From an uncultured Paenibacillaceae bacterium (GTDB lineage Bacteria > Bacillota > Bacilli > Aneurinibacillales > Aneurinibacillaceae), in the NCBI GenBank assembly GCA_946478845.1, contig CAMLDI010000006.1, positions 1 to 64,000 of the forward strand: a stretch of 64,000 bases of DNA. Reading direction: 5' to 3'. The notes beneath the pieces are model-generated. The model did not search any database, had not been told where the DNA came from, and was given only the letters and a program-made list of their open reading frames with translations. How positions within the stretch are numbered: position 1 is the stretch's first letter; each line of letters begins with the position of its first letter. Made by a program: the position numbers and the translations under genes. Shown here one piece after another: positions 1 through 8,615 of the stretch.

Positions 1-43
1 CCGTCCGTTCCGCAATGTCTTTAAAAATATCTACCCGTTCCAA
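1..43 (-). CDS. spoIVA: SpoIVA, spore coat basement-layer ATPase (5' end only)
   Basis: Only the first 14 codons lie in the window; the gene continues off the left edge on the minus strand. They read MERVDIFKDIAERT, which I recognise as the start of SpoIVA, the ATPase that polymerises around the forespore to anchor the coat. The start is a TTG at 41-43. An AAGGAGG ribosome-binding site at 52-58 sits 8 bases upstream. In B. subtilis spoIVA lies next to yphF, and the neighbour here is the YphF-like lipoprotein, which supports the call. The rest of the protein, including its Walker motifs, cannot be checked here. Confidence 0.9.
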   Translation of the reverse strand, partial: MERVDIFKDIAERT

Positions 44-75
44 TTTAATACCTCCTTAAATCATCTTTATTGATT

Positions 76-102
76 CTTGTACGATATATAAGGACACTAT
101 TC
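76..102 (-). promoter_or_regulatory. Candidate sigma-E promoter of spoIVA
   Basis: On the minus strand a GAATA element (98-102) is followed after 14 bases by CGTACAAG (76-83). This resembles the sigma-E pattern (GaATAtt, about 14 bases, CATACAnT). It lies about 35 bases before the TTG start of spoIVA, a mother-cell gene known to use sigma-E. The match is by eye only. Confidence 0.5.
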
Positions 103-140
103 ATCATATGGGCGCCGAAGTAAAAATAGACCTATTCTAG

Positions 141-184
141 CCAAAAAAGAGCAACAGTCCAGGCAGACCATTGCTCTTTTTGGG
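141..184 (-). terminator. Terminator after yphF
   Basis: Inverted repeat AAAAAGAGCAA / TTGCTCTTTTTT around a loop of about 16 bases, with T-runs on both sides. It ends the minus-strand yphE/ferredoxin/yphF transcript before spoIVA. Confidence 0.8.
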
Positions 185-237
185 TCCACCTTTGTCCTTT
201 ACTAAAAACTATGATAGACCCATCAATTATATGCAGT

Positions 238-960
238 TTATTTTGCGTATGTGCTATAATCCTTCACCAAATGGGGTTCCCCATTAATTAAACGGTATGG
301 AAAGGATTTAATAGGAACAATTGGGGAATCCGCTGCTAAATACTTACGTAAATCATCAACGATCCCAGGAGGGGTTTTCAGTTTCTGCACTGCCATTTGA
401 ATGTCAGGAGCATAATCCACTCCTACAATTCCATTTTCTGAAATAATAATGTTCAGTTGTTGCTGGCTGTACTGGCTCAGTACCGAATCCTCTTTTTTAT
501 TGAATGCTTTAAAATCAAACAAATAATAGCCATCTACAATTTTTTCCCCTAAAGGATATTTGTTAAAGCGAGTATGATAGAGTTGCACATCCAGTTGCAG
601 GCTTTGGATTTTTTGGGAAACCACCAGATCCGCCAGGCGAATTTCAGGTTTTTCTTCAGGATTAATCAAAACAAACATGTAATTTCCACCGGTTTCAAAG
701 GCTGCCCCAGGAATGTTGCCTAAATAATCAGGTACTAATTTTCCAAAATCAATGGGGTATTTCTCATATATGGGAGTTGATGCTTCTCTGTTTTGTAGCG
801 GTAAAACCCCTGTCTTCTCTTGAAACTTCTTCACCGCTTCCTGTACCTGTTGAATTTGTTGCACAGGAGGTGTTACATTTTCTGCCAATCTCTCCTTTGG
901 ATATAGGCATCCAGAGAGCAAAGGAATAAATAAAAGAATAAGCAATAGATTTTTCTTCAT
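238..960 (-). CDS. yphF: YphF-like lipoprotein
   Basis: Predicted membrane-anchored lipoprotein of unknown function, 240 aa. The N-terminus is MKKN followed by a hydrophobic stretch and the lipobox LLSGC, with lipidated Cys18. The rest is soluble and extracytoplasmic. I call it YphF from this architecture and from its place next to spoIVA and near yphE and gpsA, as in B. subtilis. I chose the ATG at 958-960 rather than the GTG 12 bases upstream because it gives a clean signal peptide and has GTGAG at usable spacing. The gene overlaps the end of the upstream ferredoxin gene, so the two are probably translated together. Confidence 0.7.
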   Translation of the reverse strand: MKKNLLLILLFIPLLSGCLYPKERLAENVTPPVQQIQQVQEAVKKFQEKTGVLPLQNREASTPIYEKYPIDFGKLVPDYLGNIPGAAFETGGNYMFVLINPEEKPEIRLADLVVSQKIQSLQLDVQLYHTRFNKYPLGEKIVDGYYLFDFKAFNKKEDSVLSQYSQQQLNIIISENGIVGVDYAPDIQMAVQKLKTPPGIVDDLRKYLAADSPIVPIKSFPYRLINGEPHLVKDYSTYAK

Positions 961-961
961 T

Positions 962-1309
962 TTATAACTCACTTTCCCTTTGTTGTTTCTCTAATTGAGC
1001 TTGTACGATTGATTTTAATTTATTTTCCATGGGTGCAATTTCTACATCCCCTTTTATTCTTGCCTGACAGGCTAAACGAATTCCCTGTTTTAAGTCCTCG
1101 TTGGATATAAGCTTTTTTTCTTTTTCTTCTGCAGGAAAAAGAGGATTTTCATTTATATTTTTAATCATTACCTTACACATGGCACAGGAAGCTTTCCCAC
1201 CACAGCGTTGGGAAATAAATACTCTGGCCTTTGAAGCTACCTGTAATATGGTTTCTCCCTGTTTTGCCTCTACTTTTTTATTGTTTGCAAGAAATGTTAC
1301 CTTCGCCAT
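962..1309 (-). CDS. 2Fe-2S ferredoxin
   Basis: Plant/adrenodoxin-type [2Fe-2S] ferredoxin of 115 aa, a soluble electron carrier. Cluster ligands are visible as Cys36, Cys42, Cys45 and Cys81, in the C-x5-C-x2-C ... C arrangement. The start ATG is preceded by GAGGTGA. It sits between yphE and yphF, where B. subtilis has no such gene, so it is an insertion relative to that order. Its partner cannot be inferred from the neighbours; the oxidoreductases elsewhere in the window are only possibilities. The fold call is firm, the role is unknown. Confidence 0.85.
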   Translation of the reverse strand: MAKVTFLANNKKVEAKQGETILQVASKARVFISQRCGGKASCAMCKVMIKNINENPLFPAEEKEKKLISNEDLKQGIRLACQARIKGDVEIAPMENKLKSIVQAQLEKQQRESEL

Positions 1310-1352
1310 AGATTCACCTCGATTTTGTAATTTGATTCATTGGCGTCACCCT

Positions 1353-1529
1353 CTAAAAACTGGTTAAAACCGCCAACATAAATAAAAAAGCACCAATTAA
1401 TCCTGCTGCACCAAGGATCAATAAAATAACCCGCAGGAATTTCTTCTCTGTTTTACGGGAAAAAATAATGGACAAATTCGCAACAAACATAAGGCCAATA
1501 GCAGATAAAGCGTAAAACATTTTAAGCAT
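1353..1529 (-). CDS. yphE: YphE-like small membrane protein (DUF2768)
   Basis: Membrane protein of 58 aa with two transmembrane segments separated by a basic loop (SRKTEKK), typical of the DUF2768/YphE family. Function unknown. Position near gpsA matches B. subtilis. An ATG lies 36 bases further upstream, but its codon overlaps a TATAAT -10 box, so the later ATG at 1527-1529 is the likely start. That ATG has an AAAGGGA ribosome-binding site about 9 bases away. It leads the minus-strand cluster with the ferredoxin and yphF. Confidence 0.72.
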   Translation of the reverse strand: MLKMFYALSAIGLMFVANLSIIFSRKTEKKFLRVILLILGAAGLIGAFLFMLAVLTSF

Positions 1530-1563
1530 CGATACTAGTCCCTTTCCAAATTTCGTTTTGTAC

Positions 1564-1572
1564 ATTATATCA
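1564..1572 (-). promoter_or_regulatory. Extended -10 promoter of yphE
   Basis: On the minus strand TGATATAAT forms an extended -10 (TG-n-TATAAT). A clear -35 is not seen; TTCGAT lies about 16 bases upstream. The -10 overlaps the farther upstream ATG of yphE, which argues that this ATG is not translated. Confidence 0.5.
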
Positions 1573-1651
1573 CACCATTTCCATCATCGAACCTATGAAC
1601 TCATTGACGCATAAGATAGAATGTAGGATTTTGAAAAGGGGGCTTATACCT

Positions 1652-2119
1652 ATGGCCAAAAAAACCGGAAAAAGAAAAACCCTACGCAATAATCTGGTTA
1701 GCAAACAACGTGCTGTCGCTTCTACTAGCCCATCGAAAGAAAAAAACGCAACCCCAGAATTAATCCCAGAATCGAAGCTGACAAAGAAAAATATTGGGGA
1801 TTTTATTTTTAAGACCAATCCTAAAGAACTCCGCAATTCCATCCATAACGTAAGAGATTGGTCCTCACAGATGAGAGGAACCATGATTCAAATGGAACAA
1901 ACCATGGATACATTAACTAATTTAATCGGAATGTATGAACGCTGGCAAGGAAACGGAAAAGGGAAACGGCTAGCTGCCAATGGCGCCCTTGATAAAAACG
2001 GCCAATCCTTTGTGAAAATGCTGCAATCCATTGATTTTCAACAGATATTAACCATTCTTAATTCTCCTCTTCTGCAGGCACTAATGGAAATAAATGATTC
2101 AGATGATGAAGACAATTAA
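1652..2119 (+). CDS. Hypothetical basic protein
   Basis: Protein of 156 aa that I do not recognise. The N-terminal 30 residues are very basic (MAKKTGKRKTLRNN...). The middle has a run of Met, Gln and Thr residues compatible with an amphipathic helix, and the C-terminus is acidic (NDSDDEDN). I chose the ATG at 1652 because it follows an AAAAGGGGG ribosome-binding site, while the longer frame lacks one. It is transcribed divergently from yphE and ends in a strong terminator, so it is a single-gene unit. The charge pattern resembles small spore or coat-associated proteins, but that is speculation. Confidence 0.6.
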   Translation: MAKKTGKRKTLRNNLVSKQRAVASTSPSKEKNATPELIPESKLTKKNIGDFIFKTNPKELRNSIHNVRDWSSQMRGTMIQMEQTMDTLTNLIGMYERWQGNGKGKRLAANGALDKNGQSFVKMLQSIDFQQILTILNSPLLQALMEINDSDDEDN

Positions 2120-2120
2120 A

Positions 2121-2167
2121 TAAAAGAAGGATAATGCCGTGGAAGCATCATCCTTCTTTTTTTTTTC
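2121..2167 (+). terminator. Terminator of the basic hypothetical gene
   Basis: Stem AAGAAGGATAATGC / GCATCATCCTTCTT with one mismatch and a run of about ten T. Confidence 0.9.
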
Positions 2168-2271
2168 TGTATCCCTCATTATACCGGAGAGCAATATTTG
2201 AGAACCCACTATACAATATGTGAAAATACCTTATTAGGAAACAAGATGAACCGCCTAATTTCCTTTACGCA

Positions 2272-2532
2272 TTACTTTTTCAACAATTTGCTAATTGCTT
2301 TTAAATCCGAGCCTTGCAGATTGTTATTTTTCACATAAGCGATGATTTGATCTTCTTTTTCTTTCGTTAATTTCACATTTGCAATCATAGCTACCTGACG
2401 GATTAATTGACGAAGTTTTTGTTCGTTATTTATATCATCTTTTGACACATTATTAGCAATGGATTCTATTTTGGACGTGTCCACATTTTTGCCTTGTAAT
2501 TTATCAAGGAATTTCTTCGGGATTTTTGACAA
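2272..2532 (-). CDS. spoVIF: Stage VI sporulation protein F-like
   Basis: Small protein of 86 aa matching the SpoVIF family, which in B. subtilis acts in the mother cell on late coat assembly. Recognisable stretches are the central KLRQLIRQVAMIANV, the following TKEKEDQIIAYV, and the C-terminal AISKLLKK. The open frame extends to a GTG at 2551-2553, but the sequence GGGAGGG lies inside that extension. It positions a TTG at 2530-2532 with about 8 bases spacing, so I use TTG. The location downstream of gpsA differs from B. subtilis, where spoVIF is in the yjc region. Confidence 0.75.
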   Translation of the reverse strand: MSKIPKKFLDKLQGKNVDTSKIESIANNVSKDDINNEQKLRQLIRQVAMIANVKLTKEKEDQIIAYVKNNNLQGSDLKAISKLLKK

Positions 2533-2600
2533 TACTTTTCCCTCCCTTTTCACTAATACAATTACAATATATGAAAAGAAGGAAGGATTGGTTCATTGCT

Positions 2601-3638
2601 TCACTTTTTATTGAAATATTGGAGAGCTACTTCTTCCATTTCATGGCGAGGTACCCGTCCCATTAAATCCCGAACAGCATCTCGCGCTGTTTTATTTTCA
2701 AATAAAACCGCATAAATCTGCCGTGTAATAGGCATCTCCACTCCATATTTTTGGGATAATTGGTAAGCTCCCTGAGTGGTACGAATCCCTTCTACAACCA
2801 TTCCCATGTTTTGCAAGATTTCTTCTACAGAAAGACCCTGGGCAAGCATGTTTCCCGCTCTCCAATTGCGGCTGTGGCGGCTTGTAGCAGTCACAACTAA
2901 ATCCCCTAGCCCGGATAACCCGGAAAAGGTGAGAGGGTTTCCTCCAAGTACAATGCCAAAACGGCTTATTTCCGCAAGGCCTCTCGTTAGAAGAGCTGCT
3001 TTTGCATTATCTCCAAAATTCAAACCATCACTAAGGCCCGCACCAAGGGCAATAATATTTTTTAATGCGCCACCAATTTCCACACCAACAACATCTGGAT
3101 TGGTATAGATCCGGAAAAAGTTAGTGTTTAAGATATCCTGTACTTCTTCCGCAATTTTTATATTTTCTGCAGCAACCACAACAGTGGTTGGGGATTGGAC
3201 AGCAACTTCTTCAGCATGGCTTGGCCCTGAAATCACTGCCACACGTTTCTTTAACCCTGCAGGAATTTCTTCTTTAATCACTTCTGTCATTCGTTTTAAT
3301 GTGCCAATTTCAATGCCCTTTGTGGCATGAATCAAAATAGCATCCTCGCGTAAATAAGGAGCTATTTGTTGCACTGTTTCACGCATGGCATGGGAAGGAA
3401 CCACAAGAAAAACGTGCTTTTTATGGCGAACTGCCTTTTCCAGGGATGTTTCACAATAAATCTTTTCTGAAAGGCGAACCCCTGGCAGATAGGAAGAGTT
3501 TTCGTGACGAAGATTTATTTCTTGGGCTAGGGTATCTCTACGTGCCCAGAGTATGACTTTCTCATGAAGTTCAGCCAATACGGTCCCAATCGCAGTACCC
3601 CAACTCCCTGCTCCAATCACAGCAATATCTTGTGCCAT
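2601..3638 (-). CDS. gpsA: Glycerol-3-phosphate dehydrogenase [NAD(P)+]
   Basis: Reduces dihydroxyacetone phosphate to sn-glycerol 3-phosphate, the backbone precursor for phospholipids. 345 aa, full length. The dinucleotide-binding motif GAGSWG is at residues 9-14. The conserved lysines Lys107 (ATKGIE) and Lys193 (GGALKNIIALGAG) are present, the second being the catalytic lysine of the family. GGGGGAGAA precedes the ATG. It lies just downstream of plsY, which uses its product, with 14 bases between them, so the pair is likely cotranscribed with der. Confidence 0.97.
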   Translation of the reverse strand: MAQDIAVIGAGSWGTAIGTVLAELHEKVILWARRDTLAQEINLRHENSSYLPGVRLSEKIYCETSLEKAVRHKKHVFLVVPSHAMRETVQQIAPYLREDAILIHATKGIEIGTLKRMTEVIKEEIPAGLKKRVAVISGPSHAEEVAVQSPTTVVVAAENIKIAEEVQDILNTNFFRIYTNPDVVGVEIGGALKNIIALGAGLSDGLNFGDNAKAALLTRGLAEISRFGIVLGGNPLTFSGLSGLGDLVVTATSRHSRNWRAGNMLAQGLSVEEILQNMGMVVEGIRTTQGAYQLSQKYGVEMPITRQIYAVLFENKTARDAVRDLMGRVPRHEMEEVALQYFNKK

Positions 3639-3652
3639 CCTATTCTCCCCCT

Positions 3653-4249
3653 TTATTTCTTGGATTGTCCTATTTTTCTTTCCTGTCTATTAAACAGACG
3701 CTTAATATTTTCCCCGTGTCGAATAAACCCTAAAATACCGATGGCAAGGGTTGAAATCACATAGGCCATGGGCGCCTCACGAAAATAAACCAGAACAGGA
3801 ATAAGGGCCATAAAAACCAGAGAACCCACAGAAACATACCGAGTAATGGCAATGACCAATAAGGTAACCCCCACTGAAATTAATGCGGGAATAGGTGCCA
3901 GGGTAAGTAGAACCCCAATGGTCGTAGCAACCCCTTTCCCCCCACGGAATCTAAAAAATACAGGCCAGTTATGGCCAACCACTGCTGCTAATCCACTAAG
4001 GGCAATGGTCCAGTCCCCACCCTGAAAAGCATATTTCGCTAACAGAATGGCTACAACACCCTTTAAAGCATCAAGGAGCAATACAAGAATTCCCGGGCCT
4101 TTTCCAAGAACCCTCAGGGTATTGGTAGCGCCAGCATTCCCGCTCCCATGTTTTCGAATGTCAATTTTTGCTACTTTTTTAACAATTAAAATGCTAAAAC
4201 TAATAGACCCCAATAAATAAGCAACGATAATTGCAACCGCAGAAAACAT
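3653..4249 (-). CDS. plsY: Glycerol-3-phosphate acyltransferase PlsY
   Basis: Integral membrane acyltransferase that transfers the acyl group of acyl-phosphate to glycerol 3-phosphate, the first acylation in phospholipid synthesis. 198 aa, usual length, with about five membrane segments. Family signatures are visible: GSGNAGATNTLR near residues 36-47, and FRGGKGVATT near residue 102. It lies between der and gpsA, a sensible coupling because GpsA makes its acceptor. B. subtilis lacks plsY at this position, so the gene order differs there. Confidence 0.96.
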   Translation of the reverse strand: MFSAVAIIVAYLLGSISFSILIVKKVAKIDIRKHGSGNAGATNTLRVLGKGPGILVLLLDALKGVVAILLAKYAFQGGDWTIALSGLAAVVGHNWPVFFRFRGGKGVATTIGVLLTLAPIPALISVGVTLLVIAITRYVSVGSLVFMALIPVLVYFREAPMAYVISTLAIGILGFIRHGENIKRLFNRQERKIGQSKK

Positions 4250-4274
4250 CTCCAGGTTCCCCTTTTCTCTCTTT

Positions 4275-5591
4275 TTACTCTGATTTTTTTCTTACGAGAA
4301 TCCGAATAGGCGTTCCTTCAAAAGGAAAAGCATCCCTAATTTTGTTCTCGAGATAGCGTTTATAAGAGAAATGCATCAGCTCAACATCATTGACAAATAA
4401 AACAAAAGTTGGCGGTTTAACTGAAACCTGCGTTGAATAGCTGATTTTTAAGCGACGCCCTTTATCAGATGGAGGAGGTGTTACGGTAATGGCTTCCTGA
4501 ATTAAATCATTTAAAACAGGGGTTGGAATACGCATAGAATGTTGTTCAGCCACCTCATGCACTTTTGGCAGAATGGTCTGCACCCTTTGTTTTGTTTTTG
4601 CTGATACAAATAAAATGGGAGCATAAGACAAATATTTAAATTCCGTACGGATTAATTCTACAAACTGTTGCATAGTTTTATCGTCTTTCTCAACAGCATC
4701 CCACTTGTTCACAACAATCACAACGCCCCGACCTGATTCATGGGCATACCCTGCCACTTTCTTGTCCTGCTCAATGATACCCTGTTCCCCATCAATGACC
4801 ACAAGACATACATCAGAACGTTCAATGGCCCGTAAAGCCCTCATCACGCTATATTTTTCTGTAGATTCATATACTTTCCCTTTTTTCCGCATTCCTGCGG
4901 TATCAATAAGCACAAATTCTTGATCCTGGTATGTAAAAGGCGTATCGATAGCATCACGGGTGGTTCCTGCAATATCACTGACAATGACACGTTCTTCCCC
5001 TAGAATGGCATTAACAAGAGAGGATTTCCCTACATTAGGCCGGCCGATGAGAGAAACCCGAATGACATCATCATCATATTCCTCATTATTTTCATCAGGA
5101 AAATAATGAGATGCCTCTTCCAATAAATCCCCAATACCAATGGCATGGGCCCCGGAAACGGGAATGACATGTTCGAAACCTAACGAATAAAATTCATATA
5201 TCTCATTCAATCGTTGCGGGTTATCGATTTTATTAACTGCCAGAATAACAGGCTTTTTGGAACGGAACAACATTTTCGCCACTTCCTGGTCCTCTGCAGT
5301 AATGCCTGTTGTTCCATCAACGACAAAAATAATTACATCAGCTTCATCTACAGCTAATTCCGCTTGATTGCGGACAAGAACCATGAACTGGTCTTCTTCC
5401 CCGAAACCGATTCCTCCTGTATCAATTAAATGAAAAGAGCGATTTAACCATTCTCCCATTCCATAAAGGCGATCCCGGGTCACCCCTGGCGTATCTTCTA
5501 CAATGGCGAGACGCTCACCGATAATACGATTAAAAATTGTTGACTTCCCAACATTGGGACGACCAACAATTGCAACTACTGGATTTGCCAT
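4275..5591 (-). CDS. der: Ribosome assembly GTPase Der (EngA)
   Basis: Double-domain GTPase needed for 50S subunit maturation. 438 aa. Two G domains are visible, each with GRPNVGKS (residues 10-17 and around 183-190), DTGG or DTAG switch motifs, and NKID or NKWD base-recognition motifs. The C-terminal KH-like domain follows and ends in KKSE. The order der-plsY-gpsA on the minus strand parallels the der-gpsA pair of B. subtilis. Confidence 0.97.
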   Translation of the reverse strand: MANPVVAIVGRPNVGKSTIFNRIIGERLAIVEDTPGVTRDRLYGMGEWLNRSFHLIDTGGIGFGEEDQFMVLVRNQAELAVDEADVIIFVVDGTTGITAEDQEVAKMLFRSKKPVILAVNKIDNPQRLNEIYEFYSLGFEHVIPVSGAHAIGIGDLLEEASHYFPDENNEEYDDDVIRVSLIGRPNVGKSSLVNAILGEERVIVSDIAGTTRDAIDTPFTYQDQEFVLIDTAGMRKKGKVYESTEKYSVMRALRAIERSDVCLVVIDGEQGIIEQDKKVAGYAHESGRGVVIVVNKWDAVEKDDKTMQQFVELIRTEFKYLSYAPILFVSAKTKQRVQTILPKVHEVAEQHSMRIPTPVLNDLIQEAITVTPPPSDKGRRLKISYSTQVSVKPPTFVLFVNDVELMHFSYKRYLENKIRDAFPFEGTPIRILVRKKSE

Positions 5592-5636
5592 AGCATAATT
5601 CCCTTCTTCAAAACATTCTTCAAGATACCTATACTA

Positions 5637-6245
5637 TCATAAATGGAAACGAACGGACAGGCAAGATAGAACCCACTCAATTCCACGTCGTAACAATAAT
5701 CCTCCCAACAATGACAGAAGGAAAATATCACTAAACATGCCATCCCCTAAATAAATGTCTCCTCCCTGGGAATAGGACCACCCTTGAAAGAGAACTTCCA
5801 TAAGATAAATTCCTGAACCAAGAATAATGAAAACTTGTTTTTGGCTTTTGGCCAAAATAAGGCCCAGAATGACAGCAATCATTGCACAGAGATAAGACTC
5901 CCCAACAAACAATAATACCGGGTCAATACGAATTAAATACCTTAACAAAAAAAGATTCACACCTACTAATAAAAAAGAAGATAGAAGCATAATACGGCTA
6001 TCTTTATCCTCTTTCGCCCACACCCAATACAACAACATAGCAGGAAATAAAAAAAGACCCAAATTAATCTGCACATGCCCTTTATAAGGCAAAACGACAA
6101 AGCTGAATACCAAATATACTGTTAAAAGTAGTGCAAAAGTCTTTTCACTTACTTGTATTTGTTGCAAAAAGGGAGTTAGCCAATTCATCCATAACAAAAT
6201 AAACAAAATGAAAATGCTAAGATATGTAAAATACCCTGGATTCAT
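5637..6245 (-). CDS. YphA-like multispanning membrane protein
   Basis: Predicted membrane protein of 202 aa with about six or seven hydrophobic segments and short charged loops (KEDKDSR, KSQKQ). No catalytic motif. It sits between fni and der, where B. subtilis has yphA, also a membrane protein of about 200 aa, so it is probably the positional counterpart. Sequence similarity was not testable. I chose the ATG at 6243-6245 because AAAGGAGA lies 5 bases upstream; the longer frame starting 30 bases earlier runs through that site. Function unknown. Confidence 0.65.
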   Translation of the reverse strand: MNPGYFTYLSIFILFILLWMNWLTPFLQQIQVSEKTFALLLTVYLVFSFVVLPYKGHVQINLGLFLFPAMLLYWVWAKEDKDSRIMLLSSFLLVGVNLFLLRYLIRIDPVLLFVGESYLCAMIAVILGLILAKSQKQVFIILGSGIYLMEVLFQGWSYSQGGDIYLGDGMFSDIFLLSLLGGLLLRRGIEWVLSCLSVRFHL

Positions 6246-6315
6246 AAAAATCTCCTTTGGCCATAAATTAAACATCCTTGTTCATAGTATGACCAAAAAA
6301 ATGGGGGAAAAAGCC

Positions 6316-7371
6316 TTAATCCAGCTTACGTTGCGCTAATATTCTACAATCCAATCCCCGCATAGTCGCCCAGTGATAAGTATCCCCTTTAATAATCACA
6401 GGGACGTTGCTTAACTGTTCCACTGTGGTCGCACCCAGGGCACACATAATGCTGGCAAGTTCCCGATGTAATCGATGTACAAATTGCACCCCTTTTTCCC
6501 ACTGATTCAGGTGAGCATAATGCAAAAAGGTTCCAGCAATGCCTGCAGCACTGGCCCCTAGAGCGATTCCCCTGGCAACATCCATGGCAGTACGAATCCC
6601 ACCGGAAGCAATGATTCTGATTTTATCTTTTAAAGGAAAAACCTCAAGGAGACTGGAAGCAGTAGAAATGCCCCAATCATTAAAAGAAAACATAGGATGG
6701 TCTCTGCGGCCATTTTCAATTCGGGCAAAATTGGTACCGCCTTTTCCTCCAACATCAATGGCGGCAACACCGATTTCTGCAAGCTTTCTTGCCTGCTCGC
6801 CCCCAATGCCAAAGCCTACTTCCTTTACAATCACCGGAACGCTAACTGTCTGTACAATCTTTTCTATCCTTTTATAAGCCCCTTTAAAGGTACGATCTCC
6901 TTCAGGCATGACTAATTCTTGAACAGCATTAAGATGGATTTGCAGCCCGTTGGCTTCAATCATCTCTACTGCTTTTTTGGCCATTTCAGGTGTGGCTTCA
7001 CTCCCCAAATTCGCAAAAATGATTCCTCTAGGATTGGCTTTCCTAACAATACGATAAGTGTCTTCCAACCCCGGATCTTTAATGGCAGCCATTTGGGAAC
7101 CTACGGCCATGGCAAGTTCTGTCTCCCTCGCAATATTGGCAAGATGTTCATTTATTCCGGTAACTTCAAGGGCGCCCCCTGTCATGGCATTAACAATAAT
7201 CGGCGAACTCAATTGGAGTCCGCCGATTGACGCATTTAATGAAATTTCGTCCATTGCACTTTCAGGGAGACAATTATGGACAAATTGAACATCCTCTAGA
7301 CCCTGTGTTCCTACTCTTTCTTCACGTAAGGTCAGTTGAATATGTTCTTTTTTTCTTGATGATCTTGACAT
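6316..7371 (-). CDS. fni: Type II isopentenyl-diphosphate delta-isomerase
   Basis: FMN- and NADPH-dependent enzyme interconverting isopentenyl and dimethylallyl diphosphate. 351 aa. The N-terminal SSRKKEHIQLTL and the segments MTGGA, AVGSQMAA, VIVKEVGFGI, GGKGGTNFA and IASGGIRTAMDVARGIALGA are the substrate and FMN-binding regions of the TIM-barrel family. It is encoded between rpsA and the yphA-like gene, as in B. subtilis. The downstream start of the membrane protein gene is about 70 bases away. Confidence 0.95.
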   Translation of the reverse strand: MSRSSRKKEHIQLTLREERVGTQGLEDVQFVHNCLPESAMDEISLNASIGGLQLSSPIIVNAMTGGALEVTGINEHLANIARETELAMAVGSQMAAIKDPGLEDTYRIVRKANPRGIIFANLGSEATPEMAKKAVEMIEANGLQIHLNAVQELVMPEGDRTFKGAYKRIEKIVQTVSVPVIVKEVGFGIGGEQARKLAEIGVAAIDVGGKGGTNFARIENGRRDHPMFSFNDWGISTASSLLEVFPLKDKIRIIASGGIRTAMDVARGIALGASAAGIAGTFLHYAHLNQWEKGVQFVHRLHRELASIMCALGATTVEQLSNVPVIIKGDTYHWATMRGLDCRILAQRKLD

Positions 7372-7384
7372 AGTTGCCCCCGAT

Positions 7385-8542
7385 TTATTTTTTCAATTTT
7401 TTCGCAAAATCCCCAAGGCGATCCCCAATAGAAACCCCCAGGGAACCACTGTCTTCCTGGTAAGCAACCACTTCTTTTTTCACTTCTTTCTTGGGGGCTT
7501 CCGTTTCCGCTTCCTTAATGCTTAAACTCATTCGTTCTTGTTCTGGATTAAAGTCAAGAATCTTCACATTGACTTCTTGCCCTACTTTTAACACTTCATC
7601 AGGAGTAGCCACATGGCGATTGGCAATTTGAGAAATATGCACAAGGCCTTCTACCCCTGGTGCAACTTCAACAAATGCACCGAAGCTAACAAGGCGTTTT
7701 ACAATGCCTTTTACAACAGCACCATTTCTAAAGGAAGCTGCTTCCCATGGCCCTGGAAGAGCGGCTTTAATGCTGAGGCTGATTCGCTCATTATTTTTAT
7801 CCGTTTTTAAAACTTTAACTTTTACTTTATCCCCTTCTTTTAATACATCAGAAGGCTTTTCTACATGATTATGGGCAATTTCAGAAATATGAACCAGCCC
7901 ATCTACTCCACCTATGTCCACGAAAGCGCCAAAATCAGTCAATCGTTGCACAGTTCCATCCAAAACGTCTCCCACTTTAATTTGATCAAAAATGCTTAAT
8001 TTATGGCGATTCGCTTCTTCTTCAAGAACAGCACGGTGGGAAAGAATCACCTTATTCTTTTCCATTTCTAATTCGATGACTTTCACAGGCAAGTTTTTTC
8101 CTTTATAATCAGAAAAATCCTCAACAAAATGGCGTTCCACATGGGATGCAGGAATAAACCCGCGCACGCCAAGGTCCACCACTAATCCGCCTTTAACAAT
8201 ATCTGCTATGGTAACTTCAAAAATTTCCCCGGATTTAAACTTATCCTGTAAATCACTCCAGGCTTTTTCTGAATCTACTGCTCTTTTGGATAGGATGAGT
8301 TCATTTTTTTCTTCGTTTTTACGAATTACTTTTACAGTAATCCTATTCCCTTCGGATAATACGTCTGCTACTTTCTCAATGTGGAGGCTAGATACTTCGC
8401 TGATGGGAAGAATTCCATTCTGGCTAAACCCTACATCCACAAGGGCTTGCTTTTCATCCACCTGTTTAACCGTACCGGTTAGGGTGTCACCAACATTAAA
8501 CCCTTGTTGTTGTTGATTTTCCTTTTGATTTTCATCTACCAT
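7385..8542 (-). CDS. ypfD: S1-domain RNA-binding protein (YpfD / ribosomal protein S1 homologue)
   Basis: Four S1 OB-fold repeats in 385 aa, each with the pattern GxxxxGxVxxxxxxGxxVDxGxxGxxP/H. They begin near residues 16, 104, 190 and 275. In Bacillales this short S1 homologue (YpfD, usually annotated rpsA) binds RNA; it is shorter than the six-repeat S1 of proteobacteria. The C-terminal 40 residues are acidic and lysine-rich linker sequence. The start ATG follows AAGGAGG. Its place between plsC/cmk and fni matches B. subtilis. Confidence 0.93.
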   Translation of the reverse strand: MVDENQKENQQQQGFNVGDTLTGTVKQVDEKQALVDVGFSQNGILPISEVSSLHIEKVADVLSEGNRITVKVIRKNEEKNELILSKRAVDSEKAWSDLQDKFKSGEIFEVTIADIVKGGLVVDLGVRGFIPASHVERHFVEDFSDYKGKNLPVKVIELEMEKNKVILSHRAVLEEEANRHKLSIFDQIKVGDVLDGTVQRLTDFGAFVDIGGVDGLVHISEIAHNHVEKPSDVLKEGDKVKVKVLKTDKNNERISLSIKAALPGPWEAASFRNGAVVKGIVKRLVSFGAFVEVAPGVEGLVHISQIANRHVATPDEVLKVGQEVNVKILDFNPEQERMSLSIKEAETEAPKKEVKKEVVAYQEDSGSLGVSIGDRLGDFAKKLKK

Positions 8543-8615
8543 TGACCATACCTCCTTGAAAATAAACCAAAAACGAATGATTTGTTAATAGCTTACCAAT
8601 TAATTGAAAAAAAAA

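Noticed and set aside
1570..1884. 104-codon minus-strand frame opposite the basic hypothetical gene
   Set aside because: No ribosome-binding site, overlaps the yphE promoter, and the sense frame has a better start and terminator.
2776..3330. Long open frames on the plus strand opposite gpsA
   Set aside because: They are antisense to a well-conserved enzyme, lack ribosome-binding sites and have no recognisable protein features.
8208..8516. 102-codon plus-strand frame opposite the S1-domain gene
   Set aside because: Antisense shadow of the S1 repeats; low-complexity Ser/Thr-rich translation with no start signal.
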